49,208 nt of DNA, from NCBI GenBank assembly GCA_018900835.1, contig JAHIFQ010000005.1, positions 1 through 49,208 of the forward strand, written 5' to 3'. Shown here piece by piece: positions 7,716 through 14,898 of the stretch. The stretch is from Patescibacteria group bacterium. Lineage in GTDB: Bacteria; Patescibacteriota; Minisyncoccia; Minisyncoccales; PEYH01. Made by a program: the position numbers and the translations under genes. Each line of letters starts with the position of its first letter. Positions within the stretch are counted from its first letter, which is position 1. The notes beneath the pieces were generated by a model, which did no database searches, was not told the origin of the DNA, and saw nothing but the letters and a program-made list of their open reading frames with translations.

Positions 7716-8138
7716 CTAATCCCGCTCGAAAATGCTGCCAAAGAAATCAAGAATTTTCTGCCAAATTGAAGCGCTTCCTTTTGTTTGTTGAGCACTCACT
7801 TGCGTTTGTTCTATCTGCGGAGCGCTATCCCTTGTTATCACAATCACCTCTTCCCCTTCTTTTTTGTACAAACCTTTTTCCCTCAACATTGCCTCTGTAT
7901 AGTCCTCTTCGTTGGCATAGGAAAACAACTCTTTCAATTCCTGATTCTTTGTCTCCAGATATTGAAGCTCTTTGTCCAAATCAAGATACTGTCCCCTCAC
8001 CTCTTTATTCTCGGAATAAAGTTTGAGATTTCCGAATACCAAAAAACCCATAATCAGAACATTTAATATTATCAGAAGAGCAATCAAAACTTTTTCTTGT
8101 CCTGTATGCTTTGTATATTTCCCTTTTTTTGCTACCAT
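7716..8138 (-). CDS. septum formation initiator family protein (FtsB/DivIC-like)
   Basis: This is a small single-pass membrane protein of about 140 residues. After a basic N-terminus (MVAKKGKYTKHTGQEK) comes one membrane helix (VLIALLIILNVLIMGFLVF). A coiled coil rich in Leu, Glu and Lys follows (about 45-80), then the YANEEDYTEAMLREKGLYKKEGEEVIVI stretch, whose form is typical of FtsB/DivIC proteins. The family bridges FtsQ and FtsL in the divisome. I prefer the ATG at 8138 over 8171, because the longer frame adds an unlikely hydrophobic lead and would run into the divergent small ORF at 8148. The tail (SAQQTKG…FFGSIFERD) is lineage-specific. Confidence 0.82.
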   Translation of the reverse strand: MVAKKGKYTKHTGQEKVLIALLIILNVLIMGFLVFGNLKLYSENKEVRGQYLDLDKELQYLETKNQELKELFSYANEEDYTEAMLREKGLYKKEGEEVIVITRDSAPQIEQTQVSAQQTKGSASIWQKILDFFGSIFERD

Positions 8139-8147
8139 AGAAGTAAT

Positions 8148-8258
8148 ATGAATAAAGTTAAAAGCAAACAATTAGTGCGCTGGATTTGGATAATAATAGC
8201 AGTCGTAGTGTCTTTGAGTATGATATTGAGCTTATCATTATCAGCCCTTTTTAGATAA
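8148..8258 (+). CDS. 36-residue single-pass membrane peptide
   Basis: ATG at 8148-8150 opens a frame of 36 codons ending at TAA 8256-8258. The product begins MNKVKSKQLVRWIW and continues with one hydrophobic helix (IIIAVVVSLSMILSLSLS), ending ALFR. The positive-inside N-terminus and clean hydrophobic segment look selected. The gene is divergent from the FtsB-like gene, with only 9 nt between the two starts, and convergent to lepA. No function can be assigned. A small membrane regulator of a neighbouring divisome protein is one guess. Confidence 0.5.
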   Translation: MNKVKSKQLVRWIWIIIAVVVSLSMILSLSLSALFR

Positions 8259-8288
8259 TACCCTTAAAATTCATTTTTTTCAACTCGC

Positions 8289-10070
8289 TTATTCGGTTCT
8301 AAACATTTTCCAAAGCACTGCTTGGGGAATTCTCAAACTGGCTCTTCCTTGTCGCCTTTTCTTTCCTTTCTTTTGTTTTTCCAAAAGTTTTCGCTTACGA
8401 GTCACATCTCCGCCATAAAGTGGAGCTGTAACATCTTTTCGCCTTGCCTTTACAGTTTCGCGGGCAATAATATTTCCGCCGATTTTCGCTTGCAATGGCA
8501 CTGGAAATAATTGAGAAGGAAAAATGCCTTTAAGTTTTTCCACTATTGCCCTGCCCTCTTGGAACGCTTTTTCTCTTGGCACAACTGTTGAAAGCGCTTC
8601 TTCAAGATTGCCTAAAACTAAAACTTCAAGCTTTACCAAATCTGACTCCCGCCAATCCAAGAAATGATAATCCATAGACCCGTATCCTTGTGTAGAACTT
8701 TTCAGTTTGTCATAAAAGTTTGCCATCAATTCTCTGAACGGCATCTCACAGGTTAAAAGAATTTTATCAGTACTCAAATGATTGATGTTTGGCTGACGGC
8801 GTTCAAGTAATTCCAAAGTATTTCCCAAAAATTTTAAAGGCAGAATAATTTTTAAATCACAAAACTGCTCTTTGGTTTTCTTTATCCTTGATTCATCCGG
8901 CCAATCCATTACTGAACAAACCATTTCTTCCTTGCCTCCTTCAAATTCAAGCAAATAACAGACAGAAGGCGCAGAGGTCATTAATTCAAGATTGAATTCC
9001 CGCTTCAGCCGTTCAATCACGATTTCAGCGTGCAAGAGTCCTAAAAATCCGCATAAAAATCCCCTGCCAAGAGCTGATTTTGATTCTGGCTTAAAGCTCA
9101 AAGACGGGTCATTCAATCGCAATTTCATCAAAGCATCCCTTAATATTGTCCAGTCATCAGCATCTTCCGGAAATATACCGACAAAAACCACTGCTTTCGG
9201 CTCTTTGTATCCTGGTAGATGCTCAACTTTTTCGCAGCCATTATACAGCGTGATTGTGTCTCCAATTTTTACTTTGTCCGGCTCTTTGATTCCCAAAGCA
9301 ACATATCCTATTTCCCCGCTTTGTAAATGGTCTTGAGGGATTCGTTCGGGCTTAAAAAAACCAACTTCTTTTGCCTGCGCCCGGGTCGCGGAATTAATCA
9401 TAAAAATCTCGTCTCCTTTTTTTATCATGCCTTCCCTTACCCTGAAATGAGCAATAACTCCTTTGAAAGAATCATATTGAAAATCAAAAATCAAAGCCCT
9501 TAATGGCGCTTCTGTGTTCAGTTCCGGAGCAGGCACTTTTTCAATAATCACTTCTAATATTTTTTCAACATTTAGACCTGACTTGGCTGAAATTGTTATT
9601 ATCTCTTGTCTATCTATTTTTAAAAGTTCAGCCACTTCATCCACTATTGTTGCTAATCGTTGTTCGTCATTGCCTATCAAATCAATTTTGTTTATCACAG
9701 GAATAATCACAAGCCCTTCTTTTTTCGCTAATTCCAAATTCATCAGGGTCTGGGCTTGAATACCTTTTAATACATCAACCAAAAGTATCACCCCTTCTAT
9801 TGCAGCCAAACTGCGCGAAACCTCGTAAGTAAAATCCACATGGCCTGGCGTGTCAATCATATTTAAGACATATCCCTTGTATTCCATTCGCACTGGCTGG
9901 AGCTTGATGGTAATGCCTTTCTCTCTTTCCAATTCCATCATATCCAAAAACTGGGGCTGCATTTTTTTCGGGTCAATCGTATGAGTCAATTCCAAAAACC
10001 TGTCAGCCAATGTTGATTTTCCGTGGTCTATGTGCGCGACAATTCCAAAATTGCGGATATTCTGATTCAT
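8289..10070 (-). CDS. lepA: elongation factor 4 (LepA)
   Basis: This is a ribosome-associated translational GTPase. The N-terminal G domain shows G1 AHIDHGKST, G3 DTPGH and G4 NKID. It is followed by EF-G-like domains II, III and V and the LepA-specific C-terminal domain (KRKLLEKQKKGKKRRQ…). Length is about 593 residues from the chosen start, normal for LepA. I prefer the ATG at 10070 (MNQNIRNFGIVAHID), since LepA proteins begin just before this motif; an ATG at 10091 adds seven residues. It lies downstream of murJ with a small hairpin between them. Confidence 0.96.
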   Translation of the reverse strand: MNQNIRNFGIVAHIDHGKSTLADRFLELTHTIDPKKMQPQFLDMMELEREKGITIKLQPVRMEYKGYVLNMIDTPGHVDFTYEVSRSLAAIEGVILLVDVLKGIQAQTLMNLELAKKEGLVIIPVINKIDLIGNDEQRLATIVDEVAELLKIDRQEIITISAKSGLNVEKILEVIIEKVPAPELNTEAPLRALIFDFQYDSFKGVIAHFRVREGMIKKGDEIFMINSATRAQAKEVGFFKPERIPQDHLQSGEIGYVALGIKEPDKVKIGDTITLYNGCEKVEHLPGYKEPKAVVFVGIFPEDADDWTILRDALMKLRLNDPSLSFKPESKSALGRGFLCGFLGLLHAEIVIERLKREFNLELMTSAPSVCYLLEFEGGKEEMVCSVMDWPDESRIKKTKEQFCDLKIILPLKFLGNTLELLERRQPNINHLSTDKILLTCEMPFRELMANFYDKLKSSTQGYGSMDYHFLDWRESDLVKLEVLVLGNLEEALSTVVPREKAFQEGRAIVEKLKGIFPSQLFPVPLQAKIGGNIIARETVKARRKDVTAPLYGGDVTRKRKLLEKQKKGKKRRQGRASLRIPQAVLWKMFRTE

Positions 10071-10107
10071 AACAATATTTAATTCTATCAAGAAACCCTG
10101 ATTTTGC

Positions 10108-10134
10108 CTAATGAAAAACGCCTTTCAGCGTCTA
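10108..10134 (-). terminator. hairpin between murJ and lepA
   Basis: Read on the minus strand, GACGC-TGAAA-GGCGT is followed by TTTT. This is a short terminator-like hairpin in the gap after murJ. The stem is weak, so partial read-through into lepA is likely. Confidence 0.4.
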
Positions 10135-10151
10135 TTCTTTTTTAAGTATGG

Positions 10152-11819
10152 TTAATTTTCTTCAATAATTTCTTGGAATTTATATTTCGTAATATAGCGT
10201 TTCAGAAAATTTTTCAATAATTTTGTTTCTTCGGATTTTATTAAAACCGAAATCAAAAGATATGTTAAAAGTCCTGTTATTCCTGCTCCTGCTGTCTGGG
10301 CAAAAATTCCCCCAAAAGTAGCAGTGTTCAAAAACAAGGCGAAAAATCGAAGAGAGAAATATGTTGCCACCACAGCCGGGATGGTCGCAATAATCGTTTT
10401 TTTAGCGGTCTGAATGATTTCTTTTTTTCTAACGCTCCCAATTTTTTTATGCAAAAAAGTGAAGAGTAAAACAAATTGGATAATTCCAGAAATAGAATAT
10501 GCCAGAGGCAGACCAACAATACTTATATCCCCCAACCCTTTTAATTTCAAGGCGCTGGATATGAAGTTATGAAAACAGCCCTGATTTTGAAGAGCATACA
10601 CAAAGGAAAAACACAAAACAATATTTACTAAGACCGTTGACACGCTTATCAAGGTCGGGGTCTTAGTATTATGCGCTGCGTAAAATGCGCGAGAAAGCAA
10701 AAGCCCTAAACCGTAAGCAAACAAACTTATGGAAAATAAAGCAAGGCAAGCTCCGGTTAATCGGGTATCAGCCCAGCTGAAACGGCCTGTTCCGAAAATA
10801 ATTCTTACTACTTGCGCTCTTAGAATAAATAAAAATGCGCTGGCTGGGATAATAAGGAAGAGTAGAAGGCGGAAACTTAAAGAAAATTTCTTCAAAAATT
10901 CATCTTTTCTGCCTTCGGAAAAAACAGTTGCCAAAGCAGGAAAAGCAGCAGTGGAAAAAGGAACTGCCAAAAGGATGATAAAGCTTCTGCTCAAATTATT
11001 TGCTAAATTAAATACAGCGATTGAGCCAGCTGCCAAAGTAGAGCCAATAGCTGTCATAACCATAAAATTAATCTGGGAAACTCCTATTCCAATGGAGCGC
11101 GGAAGCATTAAATAAAAAACTTTTTTAATTCCCTCATTCATCGGGGCAAAAATTTTCATTGGCCTGAATCCCAAATGCAAAAATATCGGCAGTTGAATCA
11201 TCAGATGGAGAAAAGCGCCGAGCGCAACCCCCCAAGCAAGTCCGACTAATCCGATTTTTGGGACAAAAAATAAAATGCCGAAAATAATGCCAAGATTATA
11301 CATTATCGGCGCCAGAGCAGTGACTAAAAACCTTGAAAACACATGGAGAATGCCGCTCAAGACATTGCTGGTTCCGAGAATTATCGGGCTTAAAAACATT
11401 ATCCGAGTCAAGAGCACGGTCATTTCTTTTTTTGCTCCAGAGAATCCGGGCGCTATCACAGAAACCAGTTGTGGAGCAAAAATCAACAAGACCAACGAGA
11501 CCGCAGCAAAAGCTGTGAACATTATGTTCAATAAATTAGCCAGAAATTTTCTTGCTTCTTCTTTGTCTTTTGACCAGTAAAGAGTAAAAATCGGCACAAT
11601 CGCAGCGGATATTGCGCCCATAATCAAGACCATGTTCACAAAATCAGGAATTCTAAAAGCAGTGTAATAAATATCAAGCTCATCCCCTGCTCCAAATCTT
11701 CCAGCTAATAAACGGTCCCTGAAAAAACCGAGCAAAGCGCTCGTTAAGCTGGCTGCGGACAAGATAAGGGCAGCTATCGTGATATTACTGGACTTTAAGT
11801 TTAGAATTCTTTTTATCAT
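10152..11819 (-). CDS. murJ: lipid II flippase MurJ
   Basis: MurJ moves lipid II across the cytoplasmic membrane for peptidoglycan synthesis. The 555 residues comprise about 14 hydrophobic segments of the MOP/MviN superfamily, with the family N-terminus (SLTSALLGFFRDRLLAGRFGAG) containing the conserved Arg/Asp cluster. The length is slightly above the usual 510-530, with a longer loop after about residue 400 (QNQGCFHNFISSALKLKGLG). It lies 15 nt downstream of the CofE-like gene, so the two may be co-transcribed. Confidence 0.93.
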   Translation of the reverse strand: MIKRILNLKSSNITIAALILSAASLTSALLGFFRDRLLAGRFGAGDELDIYYTAFRIPDFVNMVLIMGAISAAIVPIFTLYWSKDKEEARKFLANLLNIMFTAFAAVSLVLLIFAPQLVSVIAPGFSGAKKEMTVLLTRIMFLSPIILGTSNVLSGILHVFSRFLVTALAPIMYNLGIIFGILFFVPKIGLVGLAWGVALGAFLHLMIQLPIFLHLGFRPMKIFAPMNEGIKKVFYLMLPRSIGIGVSQINFMVMTAIGSTLAAGSIAVFNLANNLSRSFIILLAVPFSTAAFPALATVFSEGRKDEFLKKFSLSFRLLLFLIIPASAFLFILRAQVVRIIFGTGRFSWADTRLTGACLALFSISLFAYGLGLLLSRAFYAAHNTKTPTLISVSTVLVNIVLCFSFVYALQNQGCFHNFISSALKLKGLGDISIVGLPLAYSISGIIQFVLLFTFLHKKIGSVRKKEIIQTAKKTIIATIPAVVATYFSLRFFALFLNTATFGGIFAQTAGAGITGLLTYLLISVLIKSEETKLLKNFLKRYITKYKFQEIIEEN

Positions 11820-11834
11820 TACGGATTTGCCTGT

Positions 11835-12557
11835 TTAATTTGTTATTTCCCTGATAATCCCTATCGGCGTTGATTGGGATTTTTGGCCCAAAGGATTGTC
11901 TTTGAGTATTTGGAGCAATAATTTTTCTTTTATTTTTAAATCACTGCTCATGCCCAAAATGTTTCCGCCTATGTCATTGATGTCAGCTACTATTGCTGAA
12001 AAATTATATTTCTTTTTTATTTCATCACAAAGCTTGTCGCAATTTTTAAGACCAAGGACTCCCATTTCAAGATAATCATTGAAAGCATCATCGCAAAATC
12101 CATCTATCTGATTAACTTGGTTTCCTGCCAACCGATAAAAAGTTCCGGATATGCCGAATAATTTTGCTATTGCGCCTGTTGCGCCGGCAAACAAAATTCT
12201 TGGCAAACCAGCTGTATTGATTGCAACTTGCATTTTATACGGGTCGCCCATTGCCGGACCAGCTGGATTTTTAGTAGCAAATTTTGATAAATACTTTGCC
12301 CAAAAACTCAACTTAATATCTTTTTTATAAACTATCCTGTTTTGTATAATTGCAACGACTTTTTGACCAAACATTACTATATCAGATGGTTGGGCTATTT
12401 CAAGAATGTATTTCTTAATTATATCATCTAAATTATCTTGATTGGTAATAAAATGCGTTTTGACAGGAATCCTGGCAAAACTTTTTCCATCAACTTTTAT
12501 AATCAGCTCTTTTCCTTGATTCGGCTGGTATTCCATAATTCTTCGCTGGTATTCCAT
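11835..12557 (-). CDS. CofE-like F420-0:gamma-glutamyl ligase family protein
   Basis: The protein is about 240 residues and resembles the CofE domain family: DIVMFGQKVVAI, then GDPYKMQVAIN, GATGAIAKLFG, QIDGFCDDAF and VADINDIGG. CofE adds glutamates to coenzyme F420, but no F420 biosynthesis gene is visible here. CofE homologues occur in many Patescibacteria, so the substrate is probably different and is unknown. The N-terminus contains a doubled segment, MEYQRRIMEYQ, encoded by a short direct repeat (12530-12557), giving a choice of starts at 12557 or 12536. The second start would remove the duplicate. Confidence 0.78.
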   Translation of the reverse strand: MEYQRRIMEYQPNQGKELIIKVDGKSFARIPVKTHFITNQDNLDDIIKKYILEIAQPSDIVMFGQKVVAIIQNRIVYKKDIKLSFWAKYLSKFATKNPAGPAMGDPYKMQVAINTAGLPRILFAGATGAIAKLFGISGTFYRLAGNQVNQIDGFCDDAFNDYLEMGVLGLKNCDKLCDEIKKKYNFSAIVADINDIGGNILGMSSDLKIKEKLLLQILKDNPLGQKSQSTPIGIIREITN

Positions 12558-12630
12558 AATCTCTCACAATATATATCTAAATATTAGTATTTTTCCGCGT
12601 TTTTTACAAATACTCTACCGTAAAATATCC

Positions 12631-12676
12631 GCCGAGAATCCGCCGAGATCGTTTCTCGGCGAGTCTCGGCGAGATT
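12631..12676. repeat. nested GCCGAGA palindromes
   Basis: The 19-bp palindrome GCCGAGATCGTTTCTCGGC (12642-12660) is flanked by further GCCGAGA / TCTCGGC half-sites on either side. The same stem occurs at 14161-14179 and 23844-23862 with the loop in the opposite orientation. Confidence 0.8.
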
Positions 12677-12677
12677 C

Positions 12678-12771
12678 AAAAATTACCCGCCCCGGGCGGG
12701 TTGTGAGAATCCTCAATACTGGTATGGGTTCCGACATTTTACGAAAATTACGAGGCCCGGCCTCGTAATTT
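12678..12771. repeat. 94-bp two-hairpin intergenic element, copy 1
   Basis: The element runs from AAAAATTACCCGCCC to CCTCGTAATTT. It holds two perfect odd palindromes: ACCCGCCCCGGGCGGGT near the left end, and a 27-bp palindrome with arm AAATTACGAGGCC at the right end. Between them lies a conserved middle (GAGAATCC…TTCCGAC…TTTTACG). Copies of exactly the same length occur at 14286-14379 and 48269-48362. This copy lies in the divergent gap between the CofE-like gene and the kinase gene. Confidence 0.92.
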
Positions 12772-12786
12772 AATTGTGATGTCTGC

Positions 12787-12814
12787 TTGACTATGAAAAA
12801 GGTTTTGGTAGGAT
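12787..12814 (+). promoter_or_regulatory. possible promoter of the deoxynucleoside kinase gene
   Basis: TTGACT (12787-12792) and TAGGAT (12809-12814) are separated by 16 nt, about 90 nt upstream of the kinase start. The -35 box is good and the -10 box is moderate. Confidence 0.45.
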
Positions 12815-12906
12815 GACAATATGACAAGTATCAATCTGGCCATTTGTCGCAACAGCACTCTAACAACCAAGATTTAAATAATGTAGCAAATAAGGAGGCA
12901 TGGAAA

Positions 12907-13635
12907 ATGGAGGGCAGGAAAATGATTCTGTTTGAGGGAAATATCTCGGCAGCCAAGAGCACTCTTGGGAAAGAACTATTGCAAGGCGGGGAATTCGGGT
13001 TTATTGAGGAGCCAGTGGGCCAATGGCAAAACTTCGAACTTCCGGACAGCAAGGAAGTGGTGAACTTACTGAAACTGTTCTATAAGAATCCGAAGCGCTG
13101 GGCATTCACTTTCCAACTCGCTGCGTTCACGACTCGGGCAAAAACATGGACAGAAATACTGAAGCGCGACAATCATCAAATGATGGTGCTTGAGCGCTCC
13201 ATTTTCTGCGACCGCAATGTCTTTGCCAAGAACTGCTATGAATCTGGGCTGATGAAGGAATGGGAATGGCAAATCTACTGCAGGATGTGGGATTTCATCA
13301 ATTCCCAAAACTGGTGCGCTCACCCTGACCTTGTGGTCTATGTGAGAACTCCGGCAGAGGTCTGCCATGAGAGATTGCCATTCCGCGGCAGGAGCGAAGA
13401 AAAGACCATCCCGCTTGAGTATCTACGAGACCTTGAGATTTTGCACGACGAGTGGCTCGCTTCATCCGAGCATCCAGGCCAGTGCCTAATCAATGGCATT
13501 CTGACTCCTGTCCTATATCTGAACGGAGAAAAACACTGGACAGCAGAAGAGCTCCAAAAACTGCTCAAGGCGCATCTGCCGCAGATGGCGATTGAGCTTC
13601 CTCTCCGAGGGAAAACATCTCTTCGCAGGGGGTAG
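12907..13635 (+). CDS. deoxynucleoside kinase (dCK/dGK/TK2-type)
   Basis: This enzyme family phosphorylates deoxynucleosides for salvage. The protein is about 242 residues. The P-loop is EGNISAAKST (10-19), with Ala where the GKS/GKT glycine is usual. The ERS motif is at 96-98 and the Arg-rich lid at about 160-173 (RGRSEEKTIPLEYL). Substrate specificity cannot be told. The start is fixed by a perfect AAGGAGG (12892-12898) placed 8 nt before ATG 12907; the longer frame from TTG 12844 is unlikely. The gene is alone on the plus strand, clearly richer in G+C than its neighbours, with its own promoter-like boxes and strong terminator. These features suggest horizontal acquisition. Confidence 0.88.
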   Translation: MEGRKMILFEGNISAAKSTLGKELLQGGEFGFIEEPVGQWQNFELPDSKEVVNLLKLFYKNPKRWAFTFQLAAFTTRAKTWTEILKRDNHQMMVLERSIFCDRNVFAKNCYESGLMKEWEWQIYCRMWDFINSQNWCAHPDLVVYVRTPAEVCHERLPFRGRSEEKTIPLEYLRDLEILHDEWLASSEHPGQCLINGILTPVLYLNGEKHWTAEELQKLLKAHLPQMAIELPLRGKTSLRRG

Positions 13636-13654
13636 CGTCCCTGATGCTTATGAC

Positions 13655-13708
13655 CCGCAAAGCGAACAGAGACATTGTCTCTCTTCGCTTTGCGGTTTCT
13701 TTTTTTTG
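13655..13708 (+). terminator. rho-independent terminator after the kinase gene
   Basis: CCGCAAAGCGAA pairs with TTCGCTTTGCGG across 13655-13695, with an inner GAGACA/TGTCTC stem. It is followed by TTTCTTTTTTTT, a textbook terminator 20 nt after the kinase stop. Confidence 0.93.
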
Positions 13709-13714
13709 ATTTAA

Positions 13715-13761
13715 TAAAAAATAAAAGACAAACACAAACAGCTCCTTCGGGGAGCTGTTTG
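13715..13761 (-). terminator. terminator of RNase P RNA
   Basis: Minus-strand CAAACAGCTCC / GGAGCTGTTTG (arms at 13751-13761 and 13735-13745) with a 5-nt loop is followed by a T-rich run (TCTTTTATTTTTT). It lies immediately beyond the 3' end of rnpB. Confidence 0.85.
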
Positions 13762-13765
13762 TGAT

Positions 13766-14096
13766 ATGCCAAGTAGGCAATAAGCCGAATTCTGTTTTAA
13801 GCAATCATCTATCTAGCTCCTCGGTTACCCTCGGAGTCATGCGAGCTACTTTATTTGCTCTTGCACCCGGGCAAGGATTTAGCCGTTTCACCCCTTGAGT
13901 TTCCTCAAGGGCTTACCCCAAAGGGGTATCCTTCGCCTTTCAGCTCAGGACGTCACTGTTCGCACCTCTATCCTCACGGACGACGGGCGTTACCCGCTGC
14001 CTGTGTCGCTGGCAAACAGCCACTGGGTGTTCGGACTTTCCTCCCCTTATTAACACAAATTGTCAATAAAGAGCGATTGCTTTGACTACTTGGCAT
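13766..14096 (-). ncRNA. rnpB: RNase P RNA (bacterial class A type)
   Basis: This is the catalytic RNA that trims the 5' ends of tRNA precursors. On the minus strand the hallmark conserved segments are present: GAGGAAAGTCCGAAC near the 5' side and ACAGAATTCGGCTTA near the 3' end. The ends pair to form helix P1 (ATGCCAAGTAG with CTACTTGGCAT). The length of about 331 nt is slightly short for class A. Upstream lies a near-consensus promoter and downstream a terminator, so it is an independent transcript. Confidence 0.95.
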
Positions 14097-14100
14097 TCTT

Positions 14101-14128
14101 ATTATATCAAAATCTCCCAAAAAGTCAA
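14101..14128 (-). promoter_or_regulatory. sigma-70 promoter of rnpB
   Basis: On the minus strand, TTGACT (14128-14123) and a perfect TATAAT (14106-14101) are separated by 16 nt. The -10 box ends 4 nt before the first nucleotide of the RNase P fold, which matches the expected start site. Confidence 0.88.
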
Positions 14129-14160
14129 CTGTTCGCACCATCCTTTCTTGCCGAAAATCT

Positions 14161-14179
14161 GCCGAGAAACGATCTCGGC
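14161..14179. repeat. GCCGAGA palindrome, copy 2
   Basis: GCCGAGAAACGATCTCGGC is a 7-bp perfect stem with a 5-nt loop. It lies just upstream of the rnpB promoter and is preceded by GAAAATCT. Confidence 0.8.
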
Positions 14180-14285
14180 AAAACTAAGCGGATTTTGTTC
14201 TGATTGAAACTATCGAAAGAATTACAAAAAAATGACTAAGAATAGCTAAGAATCACCAAAGAATGGCTGTGGATAACTTTCCCCC

Positions 14286-14379
14286 AAAAATTACCCGCCC
14301 TGGGCGGGTTGCGAGAATCCCCAATGCTGGCGTGGGTTCCGACGTTTTACGAAAATTACGAGGCCCGGCCTCGTAATTT
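14286..14379. repeat. 94-bp two-hairpin intergenic element, copy 2
   Basis: The length is identical to copies 1 and 3. The right 27-bp palindrome is unchanged. The left palindrome differs only at its central base (T for C). Six or seven substitutions fall in the middle, all transitions. The preceding TGTGGATAACTTTCCCCC resembles TGTGGAAAACTTTCCTCC before copy 3, so the element may extend about 20 bp to the left. It lies in the gap between the rnpB promoter and the end of the RNase H gene. Confidence 0.92.
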
Positions 14380-14463
14380 CATAACGCTATAAAATGATGC
14401 AAAAAATATTAGAAGAATATTAGGGACGGACACTAATAATGCTTATAGAGCTAACAAAATGAT

Positions 14464-14898
14464 TTAAAATAGTTTTTGGGACTCTGCGTCAAGGGCATGG
14501 TTTGCCAATTTGTCAGCCAAAGAATTTTGCTCCCGAGGGACAAGCTGAAAATCCACTTTTTTGTAATCAATTTTTAAATTCCATGCCTGAATAAATAATT
14601 TTTGGATATTCGGCTCTTTTATTTTGTATTTCCCCGACAATTGAGAAACCATCAGTTCAGAGTCGGATTTTATTAAAATTTCAGCATTTTTTATTTTTGC
14701 TTTGCCAACAAGAGCTTTAACTTTTTTTAAGGCAAAAATCACTGCCTGATATTCTGCCTCGTTATTAGTTGCCTTGCCAATTGTTTGAGAATATTCTTTT
14801 TGCGCAACACCATGCGAGTCAGCTATTAAGACACCGATAGAAGCTGGTCCTGGATTGCCGCGCGAAGCGCCGTCTGTGAAAATAATTATTTTATCCAT
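14464..14898 (-). CDS. ribonuclease HI family protein
   Basis: The protein is about 144 residues. The RNase H fold signatures are present: first catalytic Asp in IIIFTDGASRGNPGP, Glu in TNNEAEYQAVIFAL, Asp in IKSDSELMVSQL and the final Asp in LADKLANHAL. It cleaves RNA in RNA-DNA hybrids. I take the ATG at 14898 (MDKIIIFTDG), which overlaps the stop of the RecJ-like gene by 8 nt (ATGGATAA). The longer frame to 15006 lies inside the RecJ coding sequence. The overlap implies coupled translation of two nucleic-acid-processing enzymes. Confidence 0.92.
   Translation of the reverse strand: MDKIIIFTDGASRGNPGPASIGVLIADSHGVAQKEYSQTIGKATNNEAEYQAVIFALKKVKALVGKAKIKNAEILIKSDSELMVSQLSGKYKIKEPNIQKLFIQAWNLKIDYKKVDFQLVPREQNSLADKLANHALDAESQKLF

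Noticed and set aside
7493-8066. Plus-strand open frames over the tRNA pair and the FtsB-like gene.
   Set aside because: They are antisense to tRNAs and to a well-supported membrane protein and have no domain pattern.
13565-14085. Open frames over the kinase end and RNase P RNA.
   Set aside because: They lie antisense to a recognised kinase or across the RNase P RNA, whose conserved segments explain the sequence.
14268-14276. TGTGGATAA, identical to a DnaA-box consensus; a second copy at 31167-31175.
   Set aside because: The two copies are 17 kb apart with no cluster, no AT-rich unwinding region and no dnaA or dnaN nearby, so an origin is not supported.
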